Assembly (NCBI GenBank): GCA_036172665.1
Contig: JAYKNF010000063.1
Span: 1-64,000, forward strand
Direction: 5' to 3'
DNA length: 64,000 nt
Origin: Prosopocoilus inquinatus
Lineage: Eukaryota; Arthropoda; Insecta; Coleoptera; Lucanidae
A model generated the notes under the pieces. That model was not told the DNA's origin. It made no database searches and worked only from the letters and a program-made list of their open reading frames with translations. Positions 28,501 to 39,163 of the stretch are shown piece after piece. A program made the position numbers and the translations under genes. How positions within the stretch are numbered: the first letter of the stretch is position 1; the number at the start of each line of letters is the position of its first letter.

Positions 28501-28543
28501 CGCAGCAGAAGCTGGAAACAGTTTTAAACGAAACAACACGTAT
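22600..28543 (+). repeat. Left-arm zone L5: mosaic reusing blocks of 2.2-6.2 kb
   Basis: Rare markers of the first 6 kb return in order. TTTGAAGTTTGG is at 2,376 and 22,786 (20,410 bp = 137 x 149 - 3). CGTATTCGTCTTG is at 3,063 and 23,175 (20,112 = 135 x 149 - 3). GAAGCTTGAAATAG is at 3,631 and 23,445 (19,814 = 133 x 149 - 3). The offset drops by two monomers twice, so whole dimers are missing from the later copy. The GTTTAGAACG marker recurs at 22,561 and 26,584 (27 x 149). The zone ends at the orientation switch. Confidence 0.82.
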
Positions 28544-28595
28544 TAGCGTTGTTCCTGTGATGATACGTGTTGTTTCGTTTAAAACTGTTTCCAGC
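28511..28595. repeat. Orientation switch: 33-bp perfect inverted repeat with 19-bp spacer
   Basis: Positions 28,511-28,543 (GCTGGAAACAG ... CACGTAT) are the exact reverse complement of 28,563-28,595 (ATACGTG ... CTGTTTCCAGC). The spacer 28,544-28,562 is the last plus-strand monomer sequence (TAGCG, then TTCCTGTGATG). Beyond 33 bp the arms stay complementary at satellite level but differ, first at GAAGC against CCCTG. The left arm breaks off at CCTGTGATG inside a monomer. The right arm starts mid-monomer in the opposite orientation. No foreign sequence is present at the join. Confidence 0.95.
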
Positions 28596-29776
28596 CCCTG
28601 CTGCGTCCAAAAATTTCGTATCTCACATCAGAGTTACTATAGTCCATCGAAACGTCAAATAACATGATAGATGAGTAAGGATCGATTAGATACATCACAG
28701 GAACAACGATAATACGTGTTGTTTCGTTCAAAACTATTTCCAGCTTCTGCTGCGTCCGAGAACTTTGTATCTCACATTAGAGTTACTGGAGCCCATCCAA
28801 ACGTCAAATAACATGATAGATGAGTAAGGATCGATTAGATACATCACAGGAACAACGCTAATACGTGTTGTTTCGTTTAAAACTGTTTCCAGCCCCTGCT
28901 GCGTCCAAAAATTTCGTATCTCATATCAGAGTTACTATAGTCCATCGAAACGTCAAATAACATGATAGATGAGTAAGGATCGATTAGATACATCACAGGA
29001 ACAACGCTAATACGTGTTGTTTCGTTTAAAACTATTTCCAGCTCCTGCTGCGTCCAAAAACTTCGTATCTCACATCAGAGTTACTGGAGTCCATCGAAAC
29101 GCCAAATAACATGATAGATGAGTAAGGATCGATTAGATACATCACAGGAAAAACGCTAATACGTGTTGTTTCATTTAAAACTATTTCCAGCTTCAGTTGC
29201 GTCCGAGAACTTCGTATCTCACATCAAAGTTACTGGAGTCCATCGAAACGCCAAATAACATGATAGATGAGTAAGGATCGATTAGATACATCACAGGAAC
29301 AACGCTAATGCGTGTTGTTTCGTTTAAAACTATTTCCAGCTTCTGCTGCGTCCGAAAACGTCGTATCTCACATCAGAGCTACTGGAGTCCATCGAAACGC
29401 CAAATAACATGATAGATGAGTAAGGATCGATTAGATACAGCACAGGAACAACGCTAAAACGTGTTGTTTCGTTTAAAACTATTTCCAGCTCCTGCCGCGT
29501 CCAAAAACTTTGTATCTCACAGCAGACTTACTGGAGTCCATCCAAACGTCAAATAACATGTTAGATAAGTAAGGATCGATTAGATACATCACAGGAAAAA
29601 CGCTAATACGTGTTGTTTCATTTAAAACTATTTCCAGCTTCAGTTGCGTCCGAGAACTTCGTATCTCACATCAAAGTTACTGGAGTCCATCGAAACGCCA
29701 AATAACATGATAGATGAGTAAGGATCGATTAGATACATCACAGGAACAACGCTAATGCGTGTTGTTTCGTTTAAAA
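28585..29776 (-). repeat. Junction-proximal right-arm monomers (8)
   Basis: There are eight monomers between the switch and the first m1. The first and third are the rare GTTTCCAGCCCCTG/TACTATAG type, and the second is a TTCAAAAC/GAGCCCATCC type. The same trio occurs again near 50.2-50.5 kb, 59.4-59.7 kb and, in modified form, 62.4-62.6 kb. Monomers 4-8 resemble the m15-m18 end of the 18-monomer HOR. Confidence 0.85.
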
Positions 29777-29925
29777 CTATTTCCAGCTTCTGCTGCGTCC
29801 GAAAACGTCGTATCTCACATCAGAGTTACTGGAGTGCATCGAAACGTCAAATAACATGATAGATAAGTAAGGATCGATTAGATACAGCACAGGAACAACG
29901 CTAATACGTGTTGTTTCGTTTAAAA
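29777..29925 (-). repeat. Example right-arm monomer, type m1 of the 18-monomer HOR
   Basis: This is the first clear copy of the marker monomer m1. In plus-strand reading it begins CTATTTCCAGCTTCTG and carries the diagnostic GGAGTGCATCG, ATAGATAAGTAAGG and CAGCACAGG. It is followed by m2 (29,926-30,074), marked by CTGCTGCTGCG, ATCACACATTAG and ATAGTAGCTAAG. The m1-m2 pair recurs at 32,906, 35,588, 37,674, 39,164, 41,846, 44,528, 48,104, 52,127, 53,915, 57,342 and 61,365. All spacings are exact multiples of 149 bp. Confidence 0.95.
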
Positions 29926-32905
29926 CTATTTCCAGCTGCTGCTGCGTCCGAAAATTTCGTATCACACATTAGAGTTACTGGAGTCCATCGAAACGTCAAA
30001 TAACATAGTAGCTAAGTAAGGATCGATTAGATACATCACAGGAACAACGCTAATACGTGTTGTTTCGTTCAAAACTATTTCCAGCTTCTGCTGCGTCCAA
30101 AAACTTTGTATCTCACATCAGAGTTACTGGAGTCCATCCAAACTTCAAATAACATGATAGATGAGTAAGGATCGATTAGATACATCACAGGAACAACGCT
30201 AATACGTGTTGTTTCGTTTAAAACTATTTCTAGCTCCTGCTGCGTCCAAAAACTTTGTATCTCACATCAGACTTACTGGAGTCCATCCAAACGTCAAATA
30301 ACATGTTAGATAAGTAAGGATCGTTTAGATACATCACAGGAACAACTCTAATACGTGTTGTTTCGTTCAAAACTATTTCCAGCTTCTGCTGCGTCCGATA
30401 ACTTTGTATCTCACATCAGAGTTACTGGAGTCCGTCCAAACGGCAAATAACATGATAGATGAGTAAGGATCGATTAGATACATTACAGGAACAACGCTAA
30501 TACGTGTTGTTTCGTTCAAAACTATTTCCAGCTTCTGCTGCTTCCAAAAACTTTGTCTCTCACATCAGAGTTACTGGAGTCCATCCAAACGTCAAATAAC
30601 ATGATAGATGAGTAAGGATCGATTAGATACATCACAGGAACAACGCTAATACGTGTTGTTTCGTTTAAAACTATTTCTAGCTCCTGCTGCGTCCGAAAAT
30701 TTCGTATCTCACATCAGAGATACTAGAGTCCATCCAAACGTCAAATAACATGATAGATGAGTAAGGATCGATTAGATACATCACAGGAACAACGCTAATG
30801 CGTGTTGTTTCGTTTAAAACAATTTCCAGCTTCTGCTGCGTCCGAAAATTTCGTATCTCACATCAGAGATACTGGAGTCCATCCAAACGTCAAATAACAT
30901 GATAGATGAGTAAGGATCGATTAGATACATCACAGGAACAACGCTAATACGTGTTGTTTCGTTTAAAACTATTTCCAGCTCCTGCTGCGTCCGAAAACTT
31001 CGTATCTCACATCAGAGTTACTAGAGTCCATCGAAACGTCAAATAACATGATAGATGAGTAAGGATCGATTAGATACATCACAGGAACAACGCTAATGCG
31101 TGTTGTTTCGTTTAAAACTATTTCCAGCTTCTGCTGCGTCCGAAAATTTCGTATCTCACATCAGAGATACTGGAGTCCATCCAAACGTCAAATAACATGA
31201 TAGATGAGTAAGGATCGATTAGATACATCACAGGAACAACGCTAATACGTGTTGTTTCGTTTAAAACTATTTCCAGCTCCTGCTGCGTCCGAAAACGTCG
31301 TATATCACATCAGACTTACTGGAGTCCATCCAAACGTCAAATAACATGTTAGATAAGTAAGGATCGTTTAGATACATCACAGGAACAACACTAATGCGTG
31401 TTGTTTCGTTTAAAACTATTTCCAGCTTCTGCTGCGTCCGAAAATTTCGTATCTCACATCAGAGATACTAGAGTCCATCCAAACGTCAAATAACATGATA
31501 GATGAGTAAGGATCGATTAGATACATCACAGGAACAACGCTAATGCGTGTTGTTTCGTTTAAAACTATTTCCAGCTTCAGTTGCGTCCGAGAACTTCGTA
31601 TCTCACATCAAAGTTACTGGAGTCCATCGAAACGCCAAATAACATGATAGATGAGTAAGGATCGATTAGATACATCACAGGAACAACGCTAATGCGTGTT
31701 GTTTCGTATAAAACTATTTCCAGCTTCTGCTGCGTCCGAAAACGTCGTATCTCACATCAGAGCTACTGGAGTCCATCGAAACGCCAAATAACATGATAGA
31801 TGAGTAAGGATCGATTAGATACAGCACAGGAACAACGCTAATACGTGTTGTTTCGTTTAAAACTATTTCCAGCTCCTGCTGCGTCCAAAAACTTTGTATC
31901 TCACAGCAGACTTACTGGAGTCCATCCAAACGTCAAATAACATGTTAGATAAGTAAGGATCGATTAGATACATCACAGGAAAAACGCTAATACGTGTTGT
32001 TTCATTTAAAACTATTTCCAGCTTCAGTTGCGTCCGAGAACTTCGTATCTCACATCAAAGTTACTGGAGTCCATCGAAACGCCAAATAACATGATAGATG
32101 AGTAAGGATCGATTAGATACATCACAGGAACAACGCTAATGCGTGTTGTTTCGTTTAAAACTATTTCCAGCTTCTGCTGCGTCCGAAAACGTCGTATCTC
32201 ACATCAGAGCTACTGGAGTCCATCGAAACGCCAAATAACATGATAGATGAGTAAGGATCGATTAGATACATCACAGGAAAAACGCTAATACGTGTTGTTT
32301 CATTTAAAACTATTTCCAGCTTCAGTTGCGTCCGAGAACTTCGTATCTCACATCAAAGTTACTGGAGTCCATCGAAACGCCAAATAACATGATAGATGAG
32401 TAAGGATCGATTAGATACATCACAGGAACAACGCTAATGCGTGTTGTTTCGTTTAAAACTATTTCCAGCTTCTGCTGCGTCCGAAAACGTCGTATCTCAC
32501 ATCAGAGTTACTGGAGTGCATCGAAACGTCAAATAACATGATAGATAAGTAAGGATCGATTAGATACATCACAGGAACAACGCTAATGCGTGTTGTTTCG
32601 TTTAAAACTATTTCCAGCTTCTGCTGCGTCCGAAAACGTCGTATCTCACATCAGAGCTACTGGAGTCCATCGAAACGCCAAATAACATGATAGATGAGTA
32701 AGGATCGATTAGATACATCACAGGAAAAACGCTAATACGTGTTGTTTCATTTAAAACTATTTCCAGCTTCAGTTGCGTCCGAGAACTTCGTATCTCACAT
32801 CAAAGTTACTGGAGTCCATCGAAACGCCAAATAACATGATAGATGAGTAAGGATCGATTAGATACATCACAGGAACAACGCTAATGCGTGTTGTTTCGTT
32901 TAAAA
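29777..32905 (-). repeat. Right HOR R1: 21 monomers (18 + extra m1*-m17-m18)
   Basis: This unit is 3,129 bp = 21 x 149. It holds the complete m1-m18 series plus a terminal trimer. In the trimer an m1-like monomer (m1*, GGAGTGCATCG but ending ATCACAGG, about 32,458) is followed by repeats of the m17 (GAGCTACTGG) and m18 (CTTCAGTTGCG) types. Confidence 0.88.
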
Positions 32906-35817
32906 CTATTTCCAGCTTCTGCTGCGTCCGAAAACGTCGTATCTCACATCAGAGTTACTGGAGTGCATCGAAACGTCAAATAACATGATAGATAAGTAAG
33001 GATCGATTAGATACAGCACAGGAACAACGCTAATACGTGTTGTTTCGTTTAAAACTATTTCCAGCTGCTGCTGCGTCCGAAAATTTCGTATCACACATTA
33101 GAGTTACTGGAGTCCATCGAAACGTCAAATAACATAGTAGCTAAGTAAGGATCGATTAGATACATCACAGGAACAACGCTAATACGTGTTGTTTCGTTCA
33201 AAACTATTTCCAGCTTCTGCTGCGTCCAAAAACTTTGTATCTCACATCAGAGTTACTGGAGTCCATCCAAACTTCAAATAACATGATAGATGAGTAAGGA
33301 TCGATTAGATACATCACAGGAACAACGCTAATACGTGTTGTTTCGTTTAAAACTATTTCTAGCTCCTGCTGCGTCCAAAAACTTTGTATCTCACATCAGA
33401 CTTACTGGAGTCCATCCAAACGTCAAATAACATGTTAGATAAGTAAGGATCGTTTAGATACATCACAGGAACAACTCTAATACGTGTTGTTTCGTTCAAA
33501 ACTATTTCCAGCTTCTGCTGCGTCCGATAACTTTGTATCTCACATCAGAGTTACTGGAGTCCGTCCAAACGGCAAATAACATGATAGATGAGTAAGGATC
33601 GATTAGATACATTACAGGAACAACGCTAATACGTGTTGTTTCGTTCAAAACTATTTCCAGCTTCTGCTGCTTCCAAAAACTTTGTCTCTCACATCAGAGT
33701 TACTGGAGTCCATCCAAACGTCAAATAACATGATAGATGAGTAAGGATCGATTAGACACATCACAGGAACAACGCTAATACGTGTTGTTTCGTTTAAAAC
33801 TATTTCTAGCTCCTGCTGCGTCCGAAAATTTCGTATCTCACATCAGAGATACTAGAGTCCATCCAAACGTCAAATAACATGATAGATGAGTAAGGATCGA
33901 TTAGATACATCACAGGAACAACGCTAATGCGTGTTGTTTCGTTTAAAACTATTTCCAGCTTCTGCTGCGTCCGAAAATTTCGTATCTCACATCAGAGATA
34001 CTGGAGTCCATCCAAACGTCAAATAACATGATAGATGAGTAAGGATCGATTAGATACATCACAGGAACAACGCTAATACGTGTTGTTTCGTTTAAAACTA
34101 TTTCCAGCTCCTGCTGCGTCCGAAAACTTCGTATCTCACATCAGAGTTACTAGAGTCCATCGAAACGTCAAATAACATGATAGATGAGTAAGGATCGATT
34201 AGATACATCACAGGAACAACGCTAATGCGTGTTGTTTCGTTTAAAACTATTTCCAGCTTCTGCTGCGTCCGAAAATTTCGTATCTCACATCAGAGATACT
34301 GGAGTCCATCCAAACGTCAAATAACATGATAGATGAGTAAGGATCGATTAGATACATCACAGGAACAACGCTAATACGTGTTGTTTCGTTTAAAACTATT
34401 TCCAGCTCCTGCTGCGTCCGAAAACGTCGTATATCACATCAGACTTACTGGAGTCCATCCAAACGTCAAATAACATGTTAGATAAGTAAGGATCGTTTAG
34501 ATACATCACAGGAACAACACTAATGCGTGTTGTTTCGTTTAAAACTATTTCCAGCTTCTGCTGCGTCCGAAAATTTCGTATCTCACATCAGAGATACTAG
34601 AGTCCATCCAAACGTCAAATAACATGATAGATGAGTAAGGATCGATTAGATACATCACAGGAACAACGCTAATGCGTGTTGTTTCGTTTAAAACTGTTTC
34701 CAGCTTCAGTTGCGTCCGAGAACTTCGTATCTCACATCAAAGTTACTGGAGTCCATCGAAACGCCAAATAACATGATAGATGAGTAAGGATCGATTAGAT
34801 ACATCACAGGAACAACGCTAATGCGTGTTGTTTCGTTTAAAACTATTTCCAGCTTCTGCTGCGTCCGAAAACGTCGTATCTCACATCAGAGCTACTGGAG
34901 TCCATCGAAACGCCAAATAACATGATAGATGAGTAAGGATCGATTAGATACAGCACAGGAACAACGCTAATACGTGTTGTTTCGTTTAAAACTATTTCCA
35001 GCTCCTGCTGCGTCCAAAAACTTTGTATCTCACAGCAGACTTACTGGAGTCCATCCAAACGTCAAATAACATGTTAGATAAGTAAGGATCGATTAGATAC
35101 ATCACAGGAAAAACGCTAATACGTGTTGTTTCATTTAAAACTATTTCCAGCTTCAGTTGCGTCCGAGAACTTCGTATCTCACATCAAAGTTACTGGAGTC
35201 CATCGAAACGCCAAATAACATGATAGATGAGTAAGGATCGATTAGATACATCACAGGAACAACGCTAATGCGTGTTGTTTCGTTTAAAACTATTTCCAGC
35301 TTCTGCTGCGTCCGAAAACGTCGTATCTCACATCAGAGCTACTGGAGTCCATCGAAACGCCAAATAACATGATAGATGAGTAAGGATCGATTAGATACAT
35401 CACAGGAAAAACGCTAATACGTGTTGTTTCATTTAAAACTATTTCCAGCTTCAGTTGCGTCCGAGAACTTCGTATCTCACATCAAAGTTACTGGAGTCCA
35501 TCGAAACGCCAAATAACATGATAGATGAGTAAGGATCGATTAGATACATCACAGGAACAACGCTAATGCGTGTTGTTTCGTTTAAAACTATTTCCAGCTT
35601 CTGCTGCGTCCGAAAACGTCGTATCTCACATCAGAGTTACTGGAGTGCATCGAAACGTCAAATAACATGATAGATAAGTAAGGATCGATTAGATACAGCA
35701 CAGGAACAACGCTAATACGTGTTGTTTCGTTTAAAACTATTTCCAGCTGCTGCTGCGTTCGAAAATTTCGTATCACACATTAGAGTTACTGGAGTCCATC
35801 GAAACGTCAAATAACAT
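32455..35817 (-). repeat. Near-identical 3.36-kb segment, copy 1 (60-monomer offset)
   Basis: Compared line by line with 41,395-44,757 (offset 8,940 bp = 60 x 149), I found only two base differences: AACTGTTTCC against AACTATTTCC at 34,695, and CACATCAG against CACAACAG near 34,885. Identity ends at 35,818, where R3 loses m3-m9. Confidence 0.88.
32906..35587 (-). repeat. Right HOR R2: canonical 18 monomers (2,682 bp)
   Basis: This is a reference HOR unit. Plus-strand markers in order: m1 GTGCATCG; m2 ATCACACATTAG/TAGCTAAG; m3 CAAACTTCAAAT; m4 TTTCTAGCTCC/CAACTCTAATACG; m5 CCGATAAC/CAAACGGCAAAT; m6 CTGCTTCC/TTTGTCTCTC; m7 TTTCTAG/GATACTAGAG; m8 GATACTGGAG; m9 ACTTCG/GTTACTAGAG; m10 like m8; m11 CGTATATCAC/CAACACTAATG; m12 GATACTAGAG; m13 TTCAGTTGCG; m14 GAGCTACTGG/CAGCACAGG; m15 CAGCAGACTT; m16 TTCAGTTGCG; m17 GAGCTACTGG/GGAAAAACG; m18 TTCAGTTGCG. 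Confidence 0.92.
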
Positions 35818-37673
35818 GATAGATGAGTAAGGATCGATTAGATACATCACAGGAACAACGCTAATGCGTGTTGTTTCGTTTAAAACTATTTCCAGCTTCT
35901 GCTGCGTCCGAAAATTTCGTATCTCACATCAGAGATACTGGAGTCCATCCAAACGTCAAATAACATGATAGATGAGTAAGGATCGATTAGATACATCACA
36001 GGAACAACGCTAATACGTGTTGTTTCGTTTAAAACTATTTCCAGCTCCTGCTGCGTCCGAAAACGTCGTATATCACATCAGACTTACTGGAGTCCATCCA
36101 AACGTCAAATAACATGTTAGATAAGTAAGGATCGTTTAGATACATCACAGGAACAACACTAATGCGTGTTGTTTCGTTTAAAACTATTTCCAGCTTCTGC
36201 TGCGTCCGAAAATTTCGTATCTCACATCAGAGATACTAGAGTCCATCCAAACGTCAAATAACATGATAGATGAGTAAGGATCGATTAGATACATCACAGG
36301 AACAACGCTAATGCGTGTTGTTTCGTTTAAAACTATTTCCAGCTTCAGTTGCGTCCGAGAACTTCGTATCTCACATCAAAGTTACTGGAGTCCATCGAAA
36401 CGCCAAATAATATGATAGATGAGTAAGGATCGATTAGATACATCACAGGAACAACGCTAATGCGTGTTGTTTCGTATAAAACTATTTCCAGCTTCTGCTG
36501 CGTCCGAAAACGTCGTATCTCACATCAGAGCTACTGGAGTCCATCGAAACGCCAAATAACATGATAGATGAGTAAGGATCGATTAGATACAGCACAGGAA
36601 CAACGCTAATACGTGTTGTTTCGTTTAAAACTATTTCCAGCTCCTGCTGCGTCCAAAAACTTTGTATCTCACAGCAGACTTACTGGAGTCCATCCAAACG
36701 TCAAATAACATGTTAGATATGTAAGGATCGATTAGATACATCACAGGAAAAACGCTAATACGTGTTGTTTCATTTAAAACTATTTCCAGCTTCAGTTGCG
36801 TCCGAGAACTTCGTATCTCACATCAAAGTTACTGGAGTCCATCGAAACGCCAAATAACATGATAGATGAGTAAGGATCGATTAGATACATCACAGGAACA
36901 ACGCTAATGCGTGTTGTTTCGTTTAAAACTATTTCCAGCTTCTGCTGCGTCCGAAAACGTCGTATCTCACATCAGAGCTACTGGAGTACATCGAAACGCC
37001 AAATAACATGATAGATGAGTAAGGATCGATTAGATACATCACAGGAAAAACGCTAATACGTGTTGTTTCATTTAAAACTATTTCCAGCTTCAGTTGCGTC
37101 CGAGAACTTCGTATCTCACATCAAAGTTACTGGAGTCCATCGAAACGCCAAATAACATGATAGATGAGTAAGGATCGATTAGATACATCACAGGAACAAC
37201 GCTAATGCGTGTTGTTTCGTTTAAAACTATTTCCAGCTTCTGCTGCGTCCGAAAACGTCGTATCTCACATCAGAGTTACTGGAGTGCATCGAAACGTCAA
37301 ATAACATGATAGATAAGTAAGGATCGATTAGATACATCACAGGAACAACGCTAATGCGTGTTGTTTCGTTTAAAACTATTTCCAGCTTCTGCTGCGTCCG
37401 AAAACGTCGTATCTCACATCAGAGCTACTGGAGTCCATCGAAACGCCAAATAACATGATAGATGAGTAAGGATCGATTAGATACATCACAGGAAAAACGC
37501 TAATACGTGTTGTTTCATTTAAAACTATTTCCAGCTTCAGTTGCGTCCGAGAACTTCGTATCTCACATCAAAGTTACTGGAGTCCATCGAAACGCCAAAT
37601 AACATGATAGATGAGTAAGGATCGATTAGATACATCACAGGAACAACGCTAATGCGTGTTGTTTCGTTTAAAA
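35588..37673 (-). repeat. Right HOR R3: 14 monomers (m3-m9 missing, trimer added)
   Basis: This unit is 2,086 bp = 14 x 149. After m1 and m2 the series jumps at about 35,818 to m10, losing m3-m9. It continues m10-m18 and then carries the extra m1*-m17-m18 trimer. It shares the private GGAGTACATCG (36,982) with R4. Confidence 0.88.
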
Positions 37674-39163
37674 CTATTTCCAGCTTCTGCTGCGTCCGAA
37701 AACGTCGTATCTCACATCAGAGTTACTGGAGTGCATCGAAACGTCAAATAACATGATAGATAAGTAAGGATCGATTAGATACAGCACAGGAACAACGCTA
37801 ATACGTGTTGTTTCGTTTAAAACTATTTCCAGCTGCTGCTGCGTCCGAAAATTTCGTATCACACATTAGAGTTACTGGAGTCCATCGAAACGTCAAATAA
37901 CATAGTAGCTAAGTAAGGATCGATTAGATACATCACAGGAACAACGCTAATACGTGTTGTTTCGTTCAAAACTATTTCCAGCTTCTGCTGCGTCCAAAAA
38001 CTTTGTATCTCACATCAGAGTTACTGGAGTCCATCCAAACTTCAAATAACATGATAGATGAGTAAGGATCGATTAGATACATCACAGGAACAACGCTAAT
38101 ACGTGTTGTTTCGTTTAAAACTATTTCCAGCTCCTGCTGCGTCCAAAAACTTTGTATCTCACAGCAGACTTACTGGAGTCCATCCAAACGTCAAATAACA
38201 TGTTAGATAAGTAAGGATCGATTAGATACATCACAGGAAAAACGCTAATACGTGTTGTTTCATTTAAAACTATTTCCAGCTTCAGTTGCGTCCGAGAACT
38301 TCGTATCTCACATCAAAGTTACTGGAGTCCATCGAAACGCCAAATAACATGATAGATGAGTAAGGATCGATTAGATACATCACAGGAACAACGCTAATGC
38401 GTGTTGTTTCGTTTAAAACTATTTCCAGCTTCTGCTGCGTCCGAAAACGTCGTATCTCACATCAGAGCTACTGGAGTACATCGAAACGCCAAATAACATG
38501 ATAGATGAGTAAGGATCGATTAGATACATCACAGGAAAAACGCTAATACGTGTTGTTTCATTTAAAACTATTTCCAGCTTCAGTTGCGTCCGAGAACTTC
38601 GTATCTCACATCAAAGTTACTGGAGTCCATCGAAACGCCAAATAACATGATAGATGAGTAAGGATCGATTAGATACATCACAGGAACAACGCTAATGCGT
38701 GTTGTTTCGTTTAAAACTATTTCCAGCTTCTGCTGCGTCCGAAAACGTCGTATCTCACATCAGAGTTACTGGAGTGCATCGAAACGTCAAATAACATGAT
38801 AGATAAGTAAGGATCGATTAGATACATCACAGGAACAACGCTAATGCGTGTTGTTTCGTTTAAAACTATTTCCAGCTTCTGCTGCGTCCGAAAACGTCGT
38901 ATCTCACATCAGAGCTACTGGAGTCCATCGAAACGCCAAATAACATGATAGATGAGTAAGGATCGATTAGATACATCACAGGAAAAACGCTAATACGTGT
39001 TGTTTCATTTAAAACTATTTCCAGCTTCAGTTGCGTCCGAGAACTTCGTATCTCACATCAAAGTTACTGGAGTCCATCGAAACGCCAAATAACATGATAG
39101 ATGAGTAAGGATCGATTAGATACATCACAGGAACAACGCTAATGCGTGTTGTTTCGTTTAAAA
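37674..39163 (-). repeat. Right HOR R4: 10 monomers (m4-m14 missing, trimer added)
   Basis: This unit is 1,490 bp. m1-m3 are joined directly to m15-m18, then comes the extra m1*-m17-m18 trimer. GAGTACATCG at 38,474 is exactly 1,490 bp after its R3 counterpart at 36,984, so the end of R4 was copied together with the end of R3. Confidence 0.87.

Larger units (their letters stand above)
1..28543 (+). repeat. Left arm of 149-bp satellite array, plus orientation, about 191 monomers
   Basis: Every stretch can be read as a diverged copy of one 149-bp monomer. Its recognisable blocks in order are GGACGCAGCAGAAGCTGG, AAATAGTTTTAAACG, AAACAACACGTATTAGCG, TTGTTCCTGTGATGTATC, TAATCGATCCTTACTCATC, ATGTTATTTGACGTTTGG, ATGGACTCCAGTAACTCTG and ATGTGAGATACGAAG. 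Monomer types differ mainly in the bases just before GGACGCAGC (GAAGTTCTC, GACGTTTTC, AAAGTTTTT or GAAATTTTC), in CGTATT/CGCATT/CATATT, and in ATCGATCC/AACGATCC. From the CG of CGCATT at 83 to the CG of CGTATT at 28,539 is 28,456 bp, which is 191 x 149 minus 3. The missing three bases are located at two small deletions. No gene, RNA gene or unique sequence interrupts the arm. Satellite identity is seen directly; a centromeric or pericentromeric location is inferred. Confidence 0.98.

Noticed and set aside
28511..28595. Rho-independent terminator or transposon terminal inverted repeat
   Set aside because: The stem is formed by two oppositely oriented satellite monomers. There is no T-tract, no target-site duplication, and no element between or around the repeats.
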